From Methanobacterium sp. (GTDB lineage: Archaea; Methanobacteriota; Methanobacteria; Methanobacteriales; Methanobacteriaceae): a DNA stretch of 29,177 nucleotides. The position numbers were made by a program, and so were the translations under genes. The DNA is taken from contig NZ_JACRGA010000018.1 in NCBI RefSeq assembly GCF_016217785.1, forward strand, positions 47,501 to 76,677, in the 5' to 3' direction. The notes below the pieces were generated by a model that was not told where the DNA came from, searched no databases, and saw only the letters and a list, made by a program, of their open reading frames with translations. Below are positions 1-11,854 of this stretch, one piece after another; within the stretch, counting starts at the first letter, position 1; the number at the start of each line of letters is the position of its first letter.

Positions 1-227
<227 letters not shown>

Positions 228-232
228 GTGAG

Positions 233-1139
<907 letters not shown>

Positions 1140-1144
1140 ACAAC

Positions 1145-1570
1145 ATGGAAGACCGACAAAGGCTGGAAGAGATTATAAACGAGCTCAACGCCTACAAGGC
1201 ACAGGCCGACATGCTGAACCAGCAGGTAGAAACCCTTAAGGCCACTATATCTGACATGACCATAGCCCAGGAGACCCTGGAAGCTATTAAAGGGAAAAAG
1301 TCACCTGAAACTCTGGTACCCATCGGTGCGGGTTCATTTTTAATCACCGAAATCAAGAACACGGAAGAGGTGATTGTTGGTCTCGGATCCGGTGCTGCGG
1401 TTAAGAAAAATATTGATGATGCTAAGAAGAGCATTGAAGAGCAGAAAAAAGAGCTGGATAACATCATGCAAAAAATGATGTCTGATCTTCAGAAGATCAG
1501 CCAGATCATCACTCAGAAAAGCCCCGAAGCTGAGGCGCTCATCCAGAAAATTGAGGGCACACCAGGGTAA
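1145..1570 (+). CDS. pfdA: Prefoldin alpha subunit
   Basis: Archaeal prefoldin alpha, about 141 residues, a component of the hexameric jellyfish-shaped holdase that passes unfolded proteins to the thermosome. The sequence shows the family layout: an N-terminal coiled-coil helix (EDRQRLEEIINELNAYKAQ), a central beta-hairpin section with VPIGAGSFLITEI, and a C-terminal helix rich in K/E/Q that pairs with the first one. A GTG at 1136 is in frame, but GGAGTGA at 1133-1139 lies five bases before ATG 1145, and residues from that ATG (MEDRQRLEE) match the usual start, so 1145 is preferred. Downstream T-rich DNA around 1594-1608 may end the operon transcript, with ftsY next. Confidence 0.92.
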   Translation: MEDRQRLEEIINELNAYKAQADMLNQQVETLKATISDMTIAQETLEAIKGKKSPETLVPIGAGSFLITEIKNTEEVIVGLGSGAAVKKNIDDAKKSIEEQKKELDNIMQKMMSDLQKISQIITQKSPEAEALIQKIEGTPG

Positions 1571-1694
1571 TTGATTACCCTAAATTCATTACCCTACTTT
1601 TTATTTCTGCTAAGCTCATCCTAAATCCCAATTCTGATATTCTAGAAATTCTGATATTCTAAAAAATACTTACATCCTTAAGGAGTGAATTTTT
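1571..1694 (+). promoter_or_regulatory. pfdA-ftsY spacer: T-rich tract, direct repeat, strong SD for a TTG start
   Basis: The 124-base spacer contains a T-rich run (CTACTTTTTATTTC, about 1593-1606) that could terminate the ribosomal operon, then a 14-base perfect direct repeat ATTCTGATATTCTA at 1631-1644 and 1648-1661, followed by an A/T-rich TATA-like stretch. AGGAGTGA at 1681-1688 is a very strong ribosome binding site placed six bases before the TTG used by ftsY. Whether ftsY has its own promoter is inference. Confidence 0.4.
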
Positions 1695-3077
1695 TTGTTT
1701 GAATCTTTGAAAAAGAAGTTTTCCGGAACCATTGGAAAGATCTCTGATCAATTGTCTTCTGAAGAGGAAGAAGCAGCTGGAGAAAAGACAAAAACTGCTT
1801 CAACCGAAGATAAAACTAAAAAAATTGAAACAGTTTCCAGTGGAAAAACTCAGGATAAAAAAGTTAAAACTGATTCAGGGAAAGATCAAGAGGATAAAGA
1901 TAAATCAGATAAAACTTCTGGAAAAGATGAATCCGTAGATTTTAAGGAAGAAGCAGATGAAGAAAAGAAATCTCGTTTTTCATTTTTCCGCAGGAAATCC
2001 GATTCTGAAGATGAAGATTCCAAAAAACAGGACAAAGATGAAACTGGTTCTAAACTAAAAACCGAAGATTCTTCTGTTAAGGTAAAAGCTGACACGGATT
2101 CTACAACAGATTCTGTGAATGATGCAACTGATTCTGTGAAATCAACTGATTCTGGAAAAGATAAGGGAGAATCTGGAAAGGACACAGAAGAGGAGCCTTC
2201 TGGCCTATTCACCTTTGCCACCCACAAGACCATATCTGAAAAAGATATTGATGATATTCTTTTTGAACTGGAATTAGCCCTTCTTGAGGGAGATGTTGCA
2301 CTGGAAGTGGCGGAACAGATTGTTAAATCAGTCAAGGAAGATCTGGTGGGTCGCAAGATAAAAAGAAGAAGTGATGTGGCAGAATTCACCAGAGAAGCTC
2401 TTAAAAAAGCAATATCTGATATACTGGTTGTGGGCGGCCCTAACCTAAAAGAACTGGTTCAACAGGCTAAAAAAACTGGCGAACCACTCAAAATAATGTT
2501 TGTTGGTGTTAATGGAACTGGTAAGACCACTACCATCTCTAAAATTGCTGATCATTATGTTAAAGAAGGTTACACTCCAGTTATTGCTGCTTCTGACACA
2601 TTCCGTGCAGGAGCTATAGAACAGATATCCTATCACGCCGAAAAAGTGGGAGTTAAGATCATCCGTCACCAGAAAGGAGCAGATCCTGCAGCAGTGGCTT
2701 ATGATGCGGTGGAACACGCACGGGCCAAGAAGAAAGAACTTGTTCTAATAGACACTGCTGGACGAATGCAAACCAATGTAAACCTCATGGATGAAATGAA
2801 AAAGATTCAGAGGGTGGTAAAGCCGGATCTGGCTATATTCGTTGGAGATGCCCTCACCGGTAACGATGCAGTGGAACAGGCCCGTAAATTTGATGATGCA
2901 GTGGGAGTGGATGGGATTATACTCACCAAAGCAGACGCTGATGCCAAAGGAGGAGCAGCACTATCCATCGGGCATGTAATAAATAAACCCATACTGTTTT
3001 TAGGTGTTGGCCAGGGTTATGGGGATATTATGGAGTTCCACCCGGACTGGATGGTGGAACAGGTTCTGGGGGATTAA
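1695..3077 (+). CDS. ftsY: Signal recognition particle receptor FtsY
   Basis: FtsY is the SRP receptor GTPase that docks ribosome-SRP complexes at the membrane. The protein is 460 residues. Residues about 1-165 form a charged, low-complexity region rich in K, D, E, S and T, standing in for the variable acidic A domain. The NG domain follows: the four-helix N part about 170-265, the G1 loop GVNGTGKTTT near 271-280, DTFRAGA near 301-307, DTAGRMQTN near 353-361, TKADADAKGG near 410-419 and the closing GVGQGYGDI. The start is a TTG at 1695, chosen because AGGAGTGA lies six bases upstream and MFESLKKKF (reading TTG as Met) matches FtsY beginnings. The unusually long charged region is the only odd feature. 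The gene sits behind ribosomal genes as in many archaea. Confidence 0.95.
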   Translation: MFESLKKKFSGTIGKISDQLSSEEEEAAGEKTKTASTEDKTKKIETVSSGKTQDKKVKTDSGKDQEDKDKSDKTSGKDESVDFKEEADEEKKSRFSFFRRKSDSEDEDSKKQDKDETGSKLKTEDSSVKVKADTDSTTDSVNDATDSVKSTDSGKDKGESGKDTEEEPSGLFTFATHKTISEKDIDDILFELELALLEGDVALEVAEQIVKSVKEDLVGRKIKRRSDVAEFTREALKKAISDILVVGGPNLKELVQQAKKTGEPLKIMFVGVNGTGKTTTISKIADHYVKEGYTPVIAASDTFRAGAIEQISYHAEKVGVKIIRHQKGADPAAVAYDAVEHARAKKKELVLIDTAGRMQTNVNLMDEMKKIQRVVKPDLAIFVGDALTGNDAVEQARKFDDAVGVDGIILTKADADAKGGAALSIGHVINKPILFLGVGQGYGDIMEFHPDWMVEQVLGD

Positions 3078-3104
3078 CTACTCTAAAAAATAGTAGCTAA
3101 CTCT

Positions 3105-3180
3105 TTAATTCATTAATTTTTCATTTCACAATAATTCTTTCTCATTTTTTTATCAAATCATTTTTTATCAAATAATGTTT
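3105..3180 (+). terminator. T-rich terminator region after ftsY
   Basis: After ftsY a weak hairpin (CTACT 3078-3082 with AGTAG 3092-3096) precedes several T tracts, including runs of seven and six T near 3145-3165 within a short direct repeat (CATTTTTT, TATCAAAT). Archaeal transcription typically stops at oligo-T tracts, and the next gene is convergent, so a terminator is expected here. Confidence 0.5.
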
Positions 3181-3225
3181 CAAAACTCATCTCATTTCCA
3201 AAATTCAGTTTCAAACAACAGTTTT

Positions 3226-3903
3226 CTATTTTTTACCACCATAAACTCCAAACATGTAGTATTTCCACACCACATCCACATCATTAAACCCGGCCTCTTT
3301 CATCCACTGAATATGACTGGGTAAAGGTGAAGGAAAATCTTCTTCCCGGTGTTTGGCTAGCCATGTTTTTTCTACTTCTTCCTGGTTGTGATTTTGGAGC
3401 ATGAACTCCACCCATTTATCCTGGTAGGTCTGATTAAGGTAGGGAGTGCTTCCCAGCACGATGTCGGCATTATAAAACACTCCACCATCCTTTAGGAACC
3501 CATTTAGTCTACGGTAGAATGCTCTCTGTTCCTCAGGCTGCAGGTGATGCAGTGCCAGGGAAGATATCACCGTATCATACTCTTCATGGAAGTCCAGTTC
3601 ACGGAAATCAGCTCTTAAAAACTCCACATCTGTATAAGGGGAAAGTTTGGTTTTCGCCATTTTGATCATGTTCTCTGCAAGGTCCACACAGGTGATTTGG
3701 GCATTGGGAAACCTTTTTTTCACCTCTCGGGATATGTTTCCCGTGCCACAGCCTAGATCAAGAATCTTAATTTTTTCTTTCCCGTGGAAAGGAAGCGAAA
3801 GTACCAGTGAACTAACCATCTCATCATAAAATGGAATTAATGTTCGTATGAGTTTGTCAAATTCTTCTGCTTCTTCTTCGAAGTGGTCTTTAACTTTTTT
3901 CAT
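3226..3903 (-). CDS. Class I SAM-dependent methyltransferase
   Basis: A small-molecule type class I methyltransferase of about 225 residues. Motif I is clear (ILDLGCGTGNISREV, residues about 47-61), followed by ITCVDLAENMIKMAK (acidic residue binding the SAM ribose), FLRADFRELDF, and the post-motif segment YDTVISSLALHHLQPEEQ, resembling UbiE/COQ5 and Methyltransf_25 proteins. The substrate cannot be read from sequence. Two in-frame ATGs exist at 3909 and 3903; AGG on the minus strand is only two bases from the first but eight from the second, so the second is preferred. It is transcribed toward ftsY and away from dut, with a structured spacer upstream. Confidence 0.85.
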   Translation of the reverse strand: MKKVKDHFEEEAEEFDKLIRTLIPFYDEMVSSLVLSLPFHGKEKIKILDLGCGTGNISREVKKRFPNAQITCVDLAENMIKMAKTKLSPYTDVEFLRADFRELDFHEEYDTVISSLALHHLQPEEQRAFYRRLNGFLKDGGVFYNADIVLGSTPYLNQTYQDKWVEFMLQNHNQEEVEKTWLAKHREEDFPSPLPSHIQWMKEAGFNDVDVVWKYYMFGVYGGKK

Positions 3904-3972
3904 GATCATAACCTGATCTAGTTAATTTTTCTTAAAATGTTTATTTTTTAATTATTATTTTTATTTTAGTAT

Positions 3973-4045
3973 CAACCCTTTTTAATTTTGATTTAAATGG
4001 AAAAGGTGAGTGCTGTTTCATTAATGTCACCTTTTTTAAGGGTTG
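3973..4045. promoter_or_regulatory. Nested inverted repeats between methyltransferase and dut
   Basis: Two nested perfect inverted repeats are visible. The outer arms are CAACCCTT (3973-3980) and AAGGGTTG (4038-4045). The inner arms are AAAAGGTGA (4001-4009) and TCACCTTTT (4027-4035), extendable by G-T pairs, around a 17-base loop. The right inner arm runs into a T tract. The element lies 76 bases before dut and 70 bases before the divergent methyltransferase, so it could be an operator or a structured leader of either gene. The AT-rich TATA-like DNA at about 4071-4100 lies between it and dut. Confidence 0.45.
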
Positions 4046-4121
4046 AGTTCTAAAGTGTTTTAATAATTACTTTAAAAAATCTTAAAAATACTTATTAATA
4101 TAATTCCAGGAGAATCAATCC

Positions 4122-4580
4122 ATGTTAGGTGAAAAAGAACTCATAAAACTATTCCCTGAATTTGCAGAACTGGTGGAACCATCAGGCATAGACCTCAGGG
4201 TGGATCAGGTTTACCAGCAGAAAGGACCGGGATCTTTGATTGACAATGAAAAGAACCTCCCTGAACTGGAAAAACTGGAACCACCTCTTTACACTCTGCA
4301 GCCTAAAACAGCTTACAGTGTAACCATTGACCGCAAGATAAAAATTCCCAAAGGATATTCCATGCTATATCTACCTCGTTCCACACTCTTACGATCGTTT
4401 GTAACCATCCACACTGCAGTGGGTGATCCTGGTTTTTATGGTACACTGCAGTTTTTACTGGTGAACCAGGGAGAATTCCCATTCACACTCAAACGTGGTG
4501 AAAGGATTGCCCAGGGAGTCGTATTCCCAGTTGAAGGTTCCGGAGAGTACAATGGCAGTTACCAGGAAAAAGAAGAGTAA
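4122..4580 (+). CDS. dut: Archaeal dUTPase (dCTP deaminase family)
   Basis: A 152-residue trimeric beta-barrel enzyme of the dCTP deaminase/dUTPase family. It probably hydrolyses dUTP to dUMP and pyrophosphate, keeping uracil out of DNA. Visible motifs are PSGIDLRVD (20-28), the nucleotide-binding YLPRSTLLR (83-91), GDPGFYGTLQF (101-111) and the C-terminal GSGEYNGSYQ. In dCTP deaminases the segment aligned with GFYGTLQFLLVN carries the catalytic glutamate (GFEG..TLE); by eye this position is leucine here, which argues for dUTPase activity only. The start ATG 4122 follows AGGAGA with eight bases between. A true bifunctional enzyme is less likely. Confidence 0.82.
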   Translation: MLGEKELIKLFPEFAELVEPSGIDLRVDQVYQQKGPGSLIDNEKNLPELEKLEPPLYTLQPKTAYSVTIDRKIKIPKGYSMLYLPRSTLLRSFVTIHTAVGDPGFYGTLQFLLVNQGEFPFTLKRGERIAQGVVFPVEGSGEYNGSYQEKEE

Positions 4581-4616
4581 ATAGGGGAAAATAAACCGAG
4601 AAATATAAATTTAAAT

Positions 4617-4648
4617 CTTGTTTTACTTTAATTTCCTATTTTTTTTAA
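4617..4648 (+). terminator. T-tract terminator after dut
   Basis: The short spacer between the convergent dut and acs genes contains TTGTTTTACTTTAATTTCC and a run of eight T at about 4639-4646 on the plus strand, in the right place to end the dut transcript. Confidence 0.5.
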
Positions 4649-4653
4649 CACCC

Positions 4654-6543
4654 TTACAATGCATTATCAAGTTCATCCACAGCCTCAGGATTAGCCAGAG
4701 TGCTTATATCACCCACATCTTCACCTTTAACCTTAGCCTTAATCACCCGGCGCATGATCTTACCCGAACGGGTCTTGGGGAGATCGTTAACGAAGTTAAC
4801 ACAGGCAGGACTGGCCACAGGGCCAATTTCTTCTCGTACATGTTCCCTGAGCAAGTGTTTCATACGGGGGCTGGGTTTGAACCCTTCTTTTAATGTAATG
4901 AAACTGCAGATCTCCTCACCCTTAACCGGGTCCGGTTTACCCACCACTGCCGCTTCAGCAACAGCATCATAACTCACCAGGGCAGATTCCACCTCTGCCG
5001 TACTAATGCGATGCCCGGCAACATTCAAAACATCATCCTCCCTTCCCTGTACCCAGAAATAGCCATCTTCATCAATACGAGCCACATCACCACTGAGATA
5101 AACTCCAGGGAAAGTACTCCAGTAAGCATCCACGTAGCGTTCCGGGTCCTTATATAATGTGCGGAACATGGCAGGCCATGGAGTTTTAATCACCAGGTGA
5201 CCGCCCCCTTCATTGATTGACTTCCCCTCATCATCCACCACATCTGCTTCCACTGTGGGGAACGGTTTTACTGCTGACCCGGGTTTGAGGGAAGTGATGG
5301 GAAGGGGAGTTATAAGTTGCATTCCAGTTTCAGTCTGCCACCAGGTGTCCATAATGGGGCACTGATGGTTCCCAATATTTTTATAGTACCATATCCACGC
5401 TTCTGGGTTTATGGGCTCCCCCACGCTACCTAACAGTCTTAAAGAGGTTAAATCATGTTTCTGGGGCCATTTCTCCCCGTGTTTCATGAACATGCGGATG
5501 GTGGTAGGTGCGGTGTAGAATACATTCACACCGTAATTTTCGATAATTTTCCACAGGCGATCAGGGTCAGGATAATCAGGAGCCCCTTCATACATCACTG
5601 AGGTGGCTCCAAGGAGTAGGGGAGCGTAGACAATGTAACTGTGACCGGTTACCCAGCCAATATCTGCAGCACACCACCAGATATCCTCATCTTTCAGGTC
5701 AAAAACAAATTTTAAGGTGGCGTAGATACCAACTGCATAACCTCCATGAACATGAAGCACACCCTTGGGTTTCCCGGTTGTTCCGGAGGTGTAGAGAATA
5801 AAAAGAGGATCTTCAGAATCCATTACTTCAGCGACGCATTCTCTATCCTGATCCTGAATGATCTCATCCCACCATAAATCCCGACCAGCTTTCATCTTGA
5901 CGGGGCAGTTGGCATGTTGAACTACAATTAGTTTTTCCAGGGAGGGAATATCATCTAAAACCCGATCCACATTTTCCTTGAGGGGTATGACTTTACCTCT
6001 GCGATAAAATCCATCTACAGTTATGGCCACTTTCACCTGAGCATCCTTTGCCCTTTCATGGAATGCTTTGGCCCAGAACCCGGAGAAAACCACACTGTGC
6101 ACTGCTCCGATCTTGGCACAGGCCAGCATTGCTATGGGTAACTCCAGTATCATGGGCAAGTAAATAGCTACACGATCCCCCTTCTCAACACCCAGACCTC
6201 GCAGGGCATTGGCCATCTGATTAACCTTCCGGTAAAGATCCTGGTAGGTCAGCTTCTTCACCTGACCCAATTCACCTTCCCATATATAGGCCACCTTGTT
6301 TTTACGCCAGGATTTCACATGCCGGTCCAGGGCATTATGGGTGATGTTAAATTTACCACCGCAGAACCACTCTGCATGGGGAGGATCCCATTTTAAGACA
6401 TCCTGGTAGGGTTGGAACCATTCCAGCTCCAGGGCAAGCTCATCCCAGAACCAGTCAGGATCATCAAGAGCCCGCTGAAGCAGTTCATCATAATCATTAA
6501 TCCCATAACGATTCATCCATCTCTGGATATTGCTGTTTACCAT
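4654..6543 (-). CDS. acs: Acetyl-CoA synthetase, AMP-forming
   Basis: A 629-residue adenylate-forming enzyme converting acetate, ATP and CoA to acetyl-CoA, AMP and PPi. In an autotrophic methanogen this is the acetate-assimilation route. The ACS N-terminal domain is present (DWFWDELALE, WFCGGKFNITHNALDRH), then the P-loop YTSGTTGKPKGVLHVHGGY near 249-267, the DTWWQTETG acyl-selectivity motif near 400, the hinge region SGDVARIDEDGYFWVQGRED, and the C-terminal KTRSGKIMRR with the catalytic lysine at about 595. The tryptophan in WWQTETG favours acetate over longer acids. The length is close to the usual 630-650. The start ATG 6543 is preceded by a weak AGGGAA site and by a 15-codon upstream frame whose TAA overlaps the ATG by one base. 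Confidence 0.95.
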   Translation of the reverse strand: MVNSNIQRWMNRYGINDYDELLQRALDDPDWFWDELALELEWFQPYQDVLKWDPPHAEWFCGGKFNITHNALDRHVKSWRKNKVAYIWEGELGQVKKLTYQDLYRKVNQMANALRGLGVEKGDRVAIYLPMILELPIAMLACAKIGAVHSVVFSGFWAKAFHERAKDAQVKVAITVDGFYRRGKVIPLKENVDRVLDDIPSLEKLIVVQHANCPVKMKAGRDLWWDEIIQDQDRECVAEVMDSEDPLFILYTSGTTGKPKGVLHVHGGYAVGIYATLKFVFDLKDEDIWWCAADIGWVTGHSYIVYAPLLLGATSVMYEGAPDYPDPDRLWKIIENYGVNVFYTAPTTIRMFMKHGEKWPQKHDLTSLRLLGSVGEPINPEAWIWYYKNIGNHQCPIMDTWWQTETGMQLITPLPITSLKPGSAVKPFPTVEADVVDDEGKSINEGGGHLVIKTPWPAMFRTLYKDPERYVDAYWSTFPGVYLSGDVARIDEDGYFWVQGREDDVLNVAGHRISTAEVESALVSYDAVAEAAVVGKPDPVKGEEICSFITLKEGFKPSPRMKHLLREHVREEIGPVASPACVNFVNDLPKTRSGKIMRRVIKAKVKGEDVGDISTLANPEAVDELDNAL

Positions 6544-6775
6544 TAAATCTTTCCCTGGTGGGAATAATCTGTTTTCATGAAGCAGGGCATCTAATTCACT
6601 GGAAATACTAACCCCTCCTTTAAACCCCTTATTTAGGTTTATAATATCACCACTACTATACTCTAATATGTTTCACCAGTGTCATAAATTTTTTTAAGTG
6701 ATAATGATTGTCTACATCCTGTGGGCTGATCCTCTGGACATCATTTAATTATACTGGAAGCACCATAGTTTAATC
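6544..6775. promoter_or_regulatory. Divergent promoter region acs / TPP enzyme, with short upstream frame
   Basis: This 232-base AT-rich spacer must hold the promoters of two divergent genes. For acs, the minus strand shows a TATA-like ATATTATAAACC around 6638-6650. For the TPP enzyme, TTTAATTATAC at about 6743-6753 is about 25 bases from the start codon, which would give a very short or no leader; no good ribosome binding site precedes ATG 6776. On the minus strand a 15-codon frame (ATG 6590, stop TAA 6545-6543) reads MPCFMKTDYSHQGKI and ends in TAATG overlapping the acs start. Confidence 0.4.
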
Positions 6776-8431
6776 ATGCAGACTGCGGCCAAGATGAGAT
6801 TGGCAGATGCCCTGGTTAAAATACTGGAAAAAGAGGAAACTGAATTCATATTTGGCTATCCTGGGGAACAGATTCTCCCTTTTTACCAGGCACTCCGGAA
6901 ATCTTCCGTAAAACATGTTTTAATGCGTCATGAACAGGGAGCAGCACACGCTGCTGATGGGTATGCAAGGGCATCATCCCAACCCGGAATATGCGTTGCA
7001 TCTGCAGGACCTGGGGCATTAAACATGGTAATGGGAGTGGCAACAGCATTCAAGGATTCCGTCCCTTTACTGGTTATTACGGGTGATGTTTCCTCCCAGT
7101 TTAAGGGTGAAAATGTATTCCAGGATGTGGATATTAACTCTGTTTTTGAACCAATCACCCTCCAGAGCCACCTCATAAACAATCCTAAAGAAGGGATTTC
7201 CATTATTCAGAAGGCAATTACAGCCCTGAAAAATGGTAAAACTGGTCCAATTCACCTTAATTTTCCTAAAGATATTCTCCAAGAAGAAGTTGATACCTCT
7301 CTATTGGATGAATGGCTTGAATTAACCTATGAAACTGATGACAAGCTCTTAAAAAATAATGAACCTGGTGAGAGTCTCTTAAAAAATAATGAACCTGATG
7401 AGAAGATCTTAAACCAGGTAAGAGAGCTGGTTGAAACTTCTCAAAAACCACTGATACTGTCTGGAGCCGGAGTTTTATGGTCACATGCATCTGAAGATCT
7501 TCAAATATTCGCAGAAAAACATCAGATCCCAGTAGTAACCACCTACCCTGCTAGAGGAGTCATAAGTGAGGATCATCCTCTTTCTTTAGGACTAATTGGT
7601 CTGCGAGGAACAGAGGCTGCCAACTTCGCCGGGGAAAACGCGGATATTATACTGGTACTGGGGTCTCGATTATCAGAAAGAACCCTGATGGGGCTGGGAA
7701 AAGGGCCAATTATCCAGGTGAATTTAGATGAAGCAGTTTTAACGGGTGATGTGAATATTAAGGGAGATGTTAAAGAATTCCTGGAAAAAATAAAAGAAAC
7801 AACCCCTGAAAATACTGATGAATGGTTAAATGAACTTCAAAAGTATGATAAAAACCAGAATGTGGCCACCGACTTTGAAGAAACACCTATAAAACCACAA
7901 AGAGCAATCATGGAGATCTTACAGGGAATGAATGATTCAATCCTGGTAAACGATGCTGGAAGCCACACCACATGGGTTAACCTGCTCATGAAAGTTCGGG
8001 AGCCATCTTCTCTTATCTTTTCAGGTGGATTCGGACCTATGGGTTATGGGATCCCGGCAGCAGTGGGTGTAAGCCTGGCAAGACCATCCAAGCACGTGGT
8101 GGTAGTGGTGGGTGACGGTGGGTTCCAGATGAGCGTCCAGGAACTGGCAACCATAGCTGAAATGGAACTACCCATTACCATCTGCCTCTTAAACAACCAG
8201 TCCCTGGGAATCATAAAGCAGTGGCAGGAGTTATATTATGATGGATCGTTCCAGGTGGAACTGGATAATCCTGATTTCGTGAAACTGGCCAACGCATACC
8301 ATATAAAGGCCTTGATGATAGATTCTCCCGGTGATATTTTTGCTGCTGTGCAGGAGGCAGTAAAACTTAATAAACCAGTACTTATAGAGATAAGAGTTGA
8401 TGAAAATGAAGACATCCCGTTCCCCCGGTGA
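6776..8431 (+). CDS. Acetolactate synthase-like TPP-dependent enzyme
   Basis: A full-length (551 residues) member of the IlvB/pyruvate-oxidase family. The N-terminal PYR domain has FGYPGEQILPFYQAL and RHEQGAAHAADGYAR with the catalytic glutamate E53 that activates TPP. The central domain spans about 215-355 (LILSGAGVLWSHA and onward). The PP domain has GDGGFQMSVQEL (D447) and LNNQSLGIIKQWQ for Mg-TPP binding. The FAD-dependent IlvB role (two pyruvates to acetolactate) is possible, but no ilvN regulatory subunit follows; instead a B12-radical SAM gene starts 33 bases later, so the true substrate is uncertain. A 30-base in-frame tandem duplication sits in the linker after the PYR domain. A second possible start is ATG 6794. 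Confidence 0.8.
   Translation: MQTAAKMRLADALVKILEKEETEFIFGYPGEQILPFYQALRKSSVKHVLMRHEQGAAHAADGYARASSQPGICVASAGPGALNMVMGVATAFKDSVPLLVITGDVSSQFKGENVFQDVDINSVFEPITLQSHLINNPKEGISIIQKAITALKNGKTGPIHLNFPKDILQEEVDTSLLDEWLELTYETDDKLLKNNEPGESLLKNNEPDEKILNQVRELVETSQKPLILSGAGVLWSHASEDLQIFAEKHQIPVVTTYPARGVISEDHPLSLGLIGLRGTEAANFAGENADIILVLGSRLSERTLMGLGKGPIIQVNLDEAVLTGDVNIKGDVKEFLEKIKETTPENTDEWLNELQKYDKNQNVATDFEETPIKPQRAIMEILQGMNDSILVNDAGSHTTWVNLLMKVREPSSLIFSGGFGPMGYGIPAAVGVSLARPSKHVVVVVGDGGFQMSVQELATIAEMELPITICLLNNQSLGIIKQWQELYYDGSFQVELDNPDFVKLANAYHIKALMIDSPGDIFAAVQEAVKLNKPVLIEIRVDENEDIPFPR
7346..7405 (+). repeat. 30-bp in-frame tandem duplication
   Basis: Two adjacent 30-base units (7346-7375 and 7376-7405) encode LLKNNEPGES and LLKNNEPDEK. 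They differ only near the 3' end of the unit. Being a multiple of three, the duplication keeps the frame and lengthens the linker between the first two domains of the TPP enzyme. Confidence 0.9.
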
Positions 8432-8464
8432 ATTCTGGAAGATTTTACATTTTCAGGTGATTGA

Positions 8465-9817
<1,353 letters not shown>

Positions 9818-10443
9818 AGAAACAATATGAGTTTAAACTTATCATCATAATTCATGGAAGTTTGAATAAGTCGGTTATATTTATATGGATGTTTAATAAA
9901 TCATAAATTCAGTTATTATAAGTTCAGTTAATTAAATTCCAATTTTAATATTTTTAACCATCACAACCTTTTCAAATATTACCCTGTTTTGGTGTGTTTC
10001 CATCGTAAATAGTTGGGAGATGATTCTCACATTTTATTGAGAATGCAAATTCAATAATTCACTTTGGAATTGAACAATTCTCTTTGGAATATTCCCAATT
10101 CATGGAAATCACTCTTTAAGTAGGGTGTAATTTGAATATTTACCCATTTAAAAAGCTATTGTTTTTAACCATTAACACGCCCTTCTCATAAGGCCCCCTT
10201 TAAGAAGAAGGGCTTTCAAGAAGAGATCAGAGTATTTCTATCCTTGCAGATCATCAGTTTGGATAGATTCTAATCAGTTGGATATATCCTAATTTAATGA
10301 TATTTCTATCTCAATGATATTTCTATCATTAGATAAAGCATTAGATGGCATAATAATCCCTGAATATTAATCCAATTAAGATTAACAGGATAATTGGAGT
10401 ATGATGAAAATTGAAAAACCAAAAAATTTCTGAAGATGATAAA
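9818..10443. other. 626-base non-coding spacer with short direct repeats
   Basis: The spacer between the radical SAM paralogues is AT-rich and has no convincing gene. It holds several imperfect direct repeats: a TTCAGTTA-type pair near 9908-9930, CTTTGGAAT twice near 10061-10090, a related pair containing ATCAGTTTGGATA/ATCAGTTGGATA near 10252-10285, and AATGATATTTCTATC at 10296-10310 and 10313-10327. A hairpin lies at 10179-10213. A promoter for the second paralogue is expected but no clear TATA box stands out. Confidence 0.5.
10179..10213. terminator. Hairpin in the spacer, possible terminator or structured RNA
   Basis: GCCCTTCT at 10179-10186 pairs perfectly with AGAAGGGC at 10206-10213, and the 19-base loop itself contains AAGG/CCTT arms around CCC. 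It lies 360 bases after the first radical SAM gene, far for a simple terminator, and is the only GC-rich patch in an AT-rich spacer. Confidence 0.35.
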
Positions 10444-11799
<1,356 letters not shown>

Positions 11800-11816
11800 A
11801 GTATATCAACTTGTTT

Positions 11817-11840
11817 TCCCATTAAGTATAGATAGTGGGA
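11817..11840 (+). terminator. Hairpin after second radical SAM gene
   Basis: TCCCATTA (11817-11824) pairs with TAGTGGGA (11833-11840), one G-T pair included, around an eight-base loop, 18 bases after the stop codon and just behind a TTGTTTT run. No strong T tract follows it. Confidence 0.4.
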
Positions 11841-11854
11841 TATGAATACTCAGA

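Noticed and set aside
1886..2389. 167-codon minus-strand open frame inside ftsY
   Set aside because: It is the shadow of the Ser/Asp/Glu-rich ftsY head, giving a serine-rich artefact with no family resemblance.
4122..4580. dCTP deaminase or bifunctional dCTP deaminase/dUTPase
   Set aside because: The position of the deaminase catalytic glutamate appears to be leucine; dUTPase is the better call, though this rests on alignment by eye.
9818..10443. tRNA or other stable RNA gene in the long spacers
   Set aside because: No cloverleaf, CCA-type end or conserved tRNA boxes could be seen here or in the gaps at 22705-23231 and 26145-26650.
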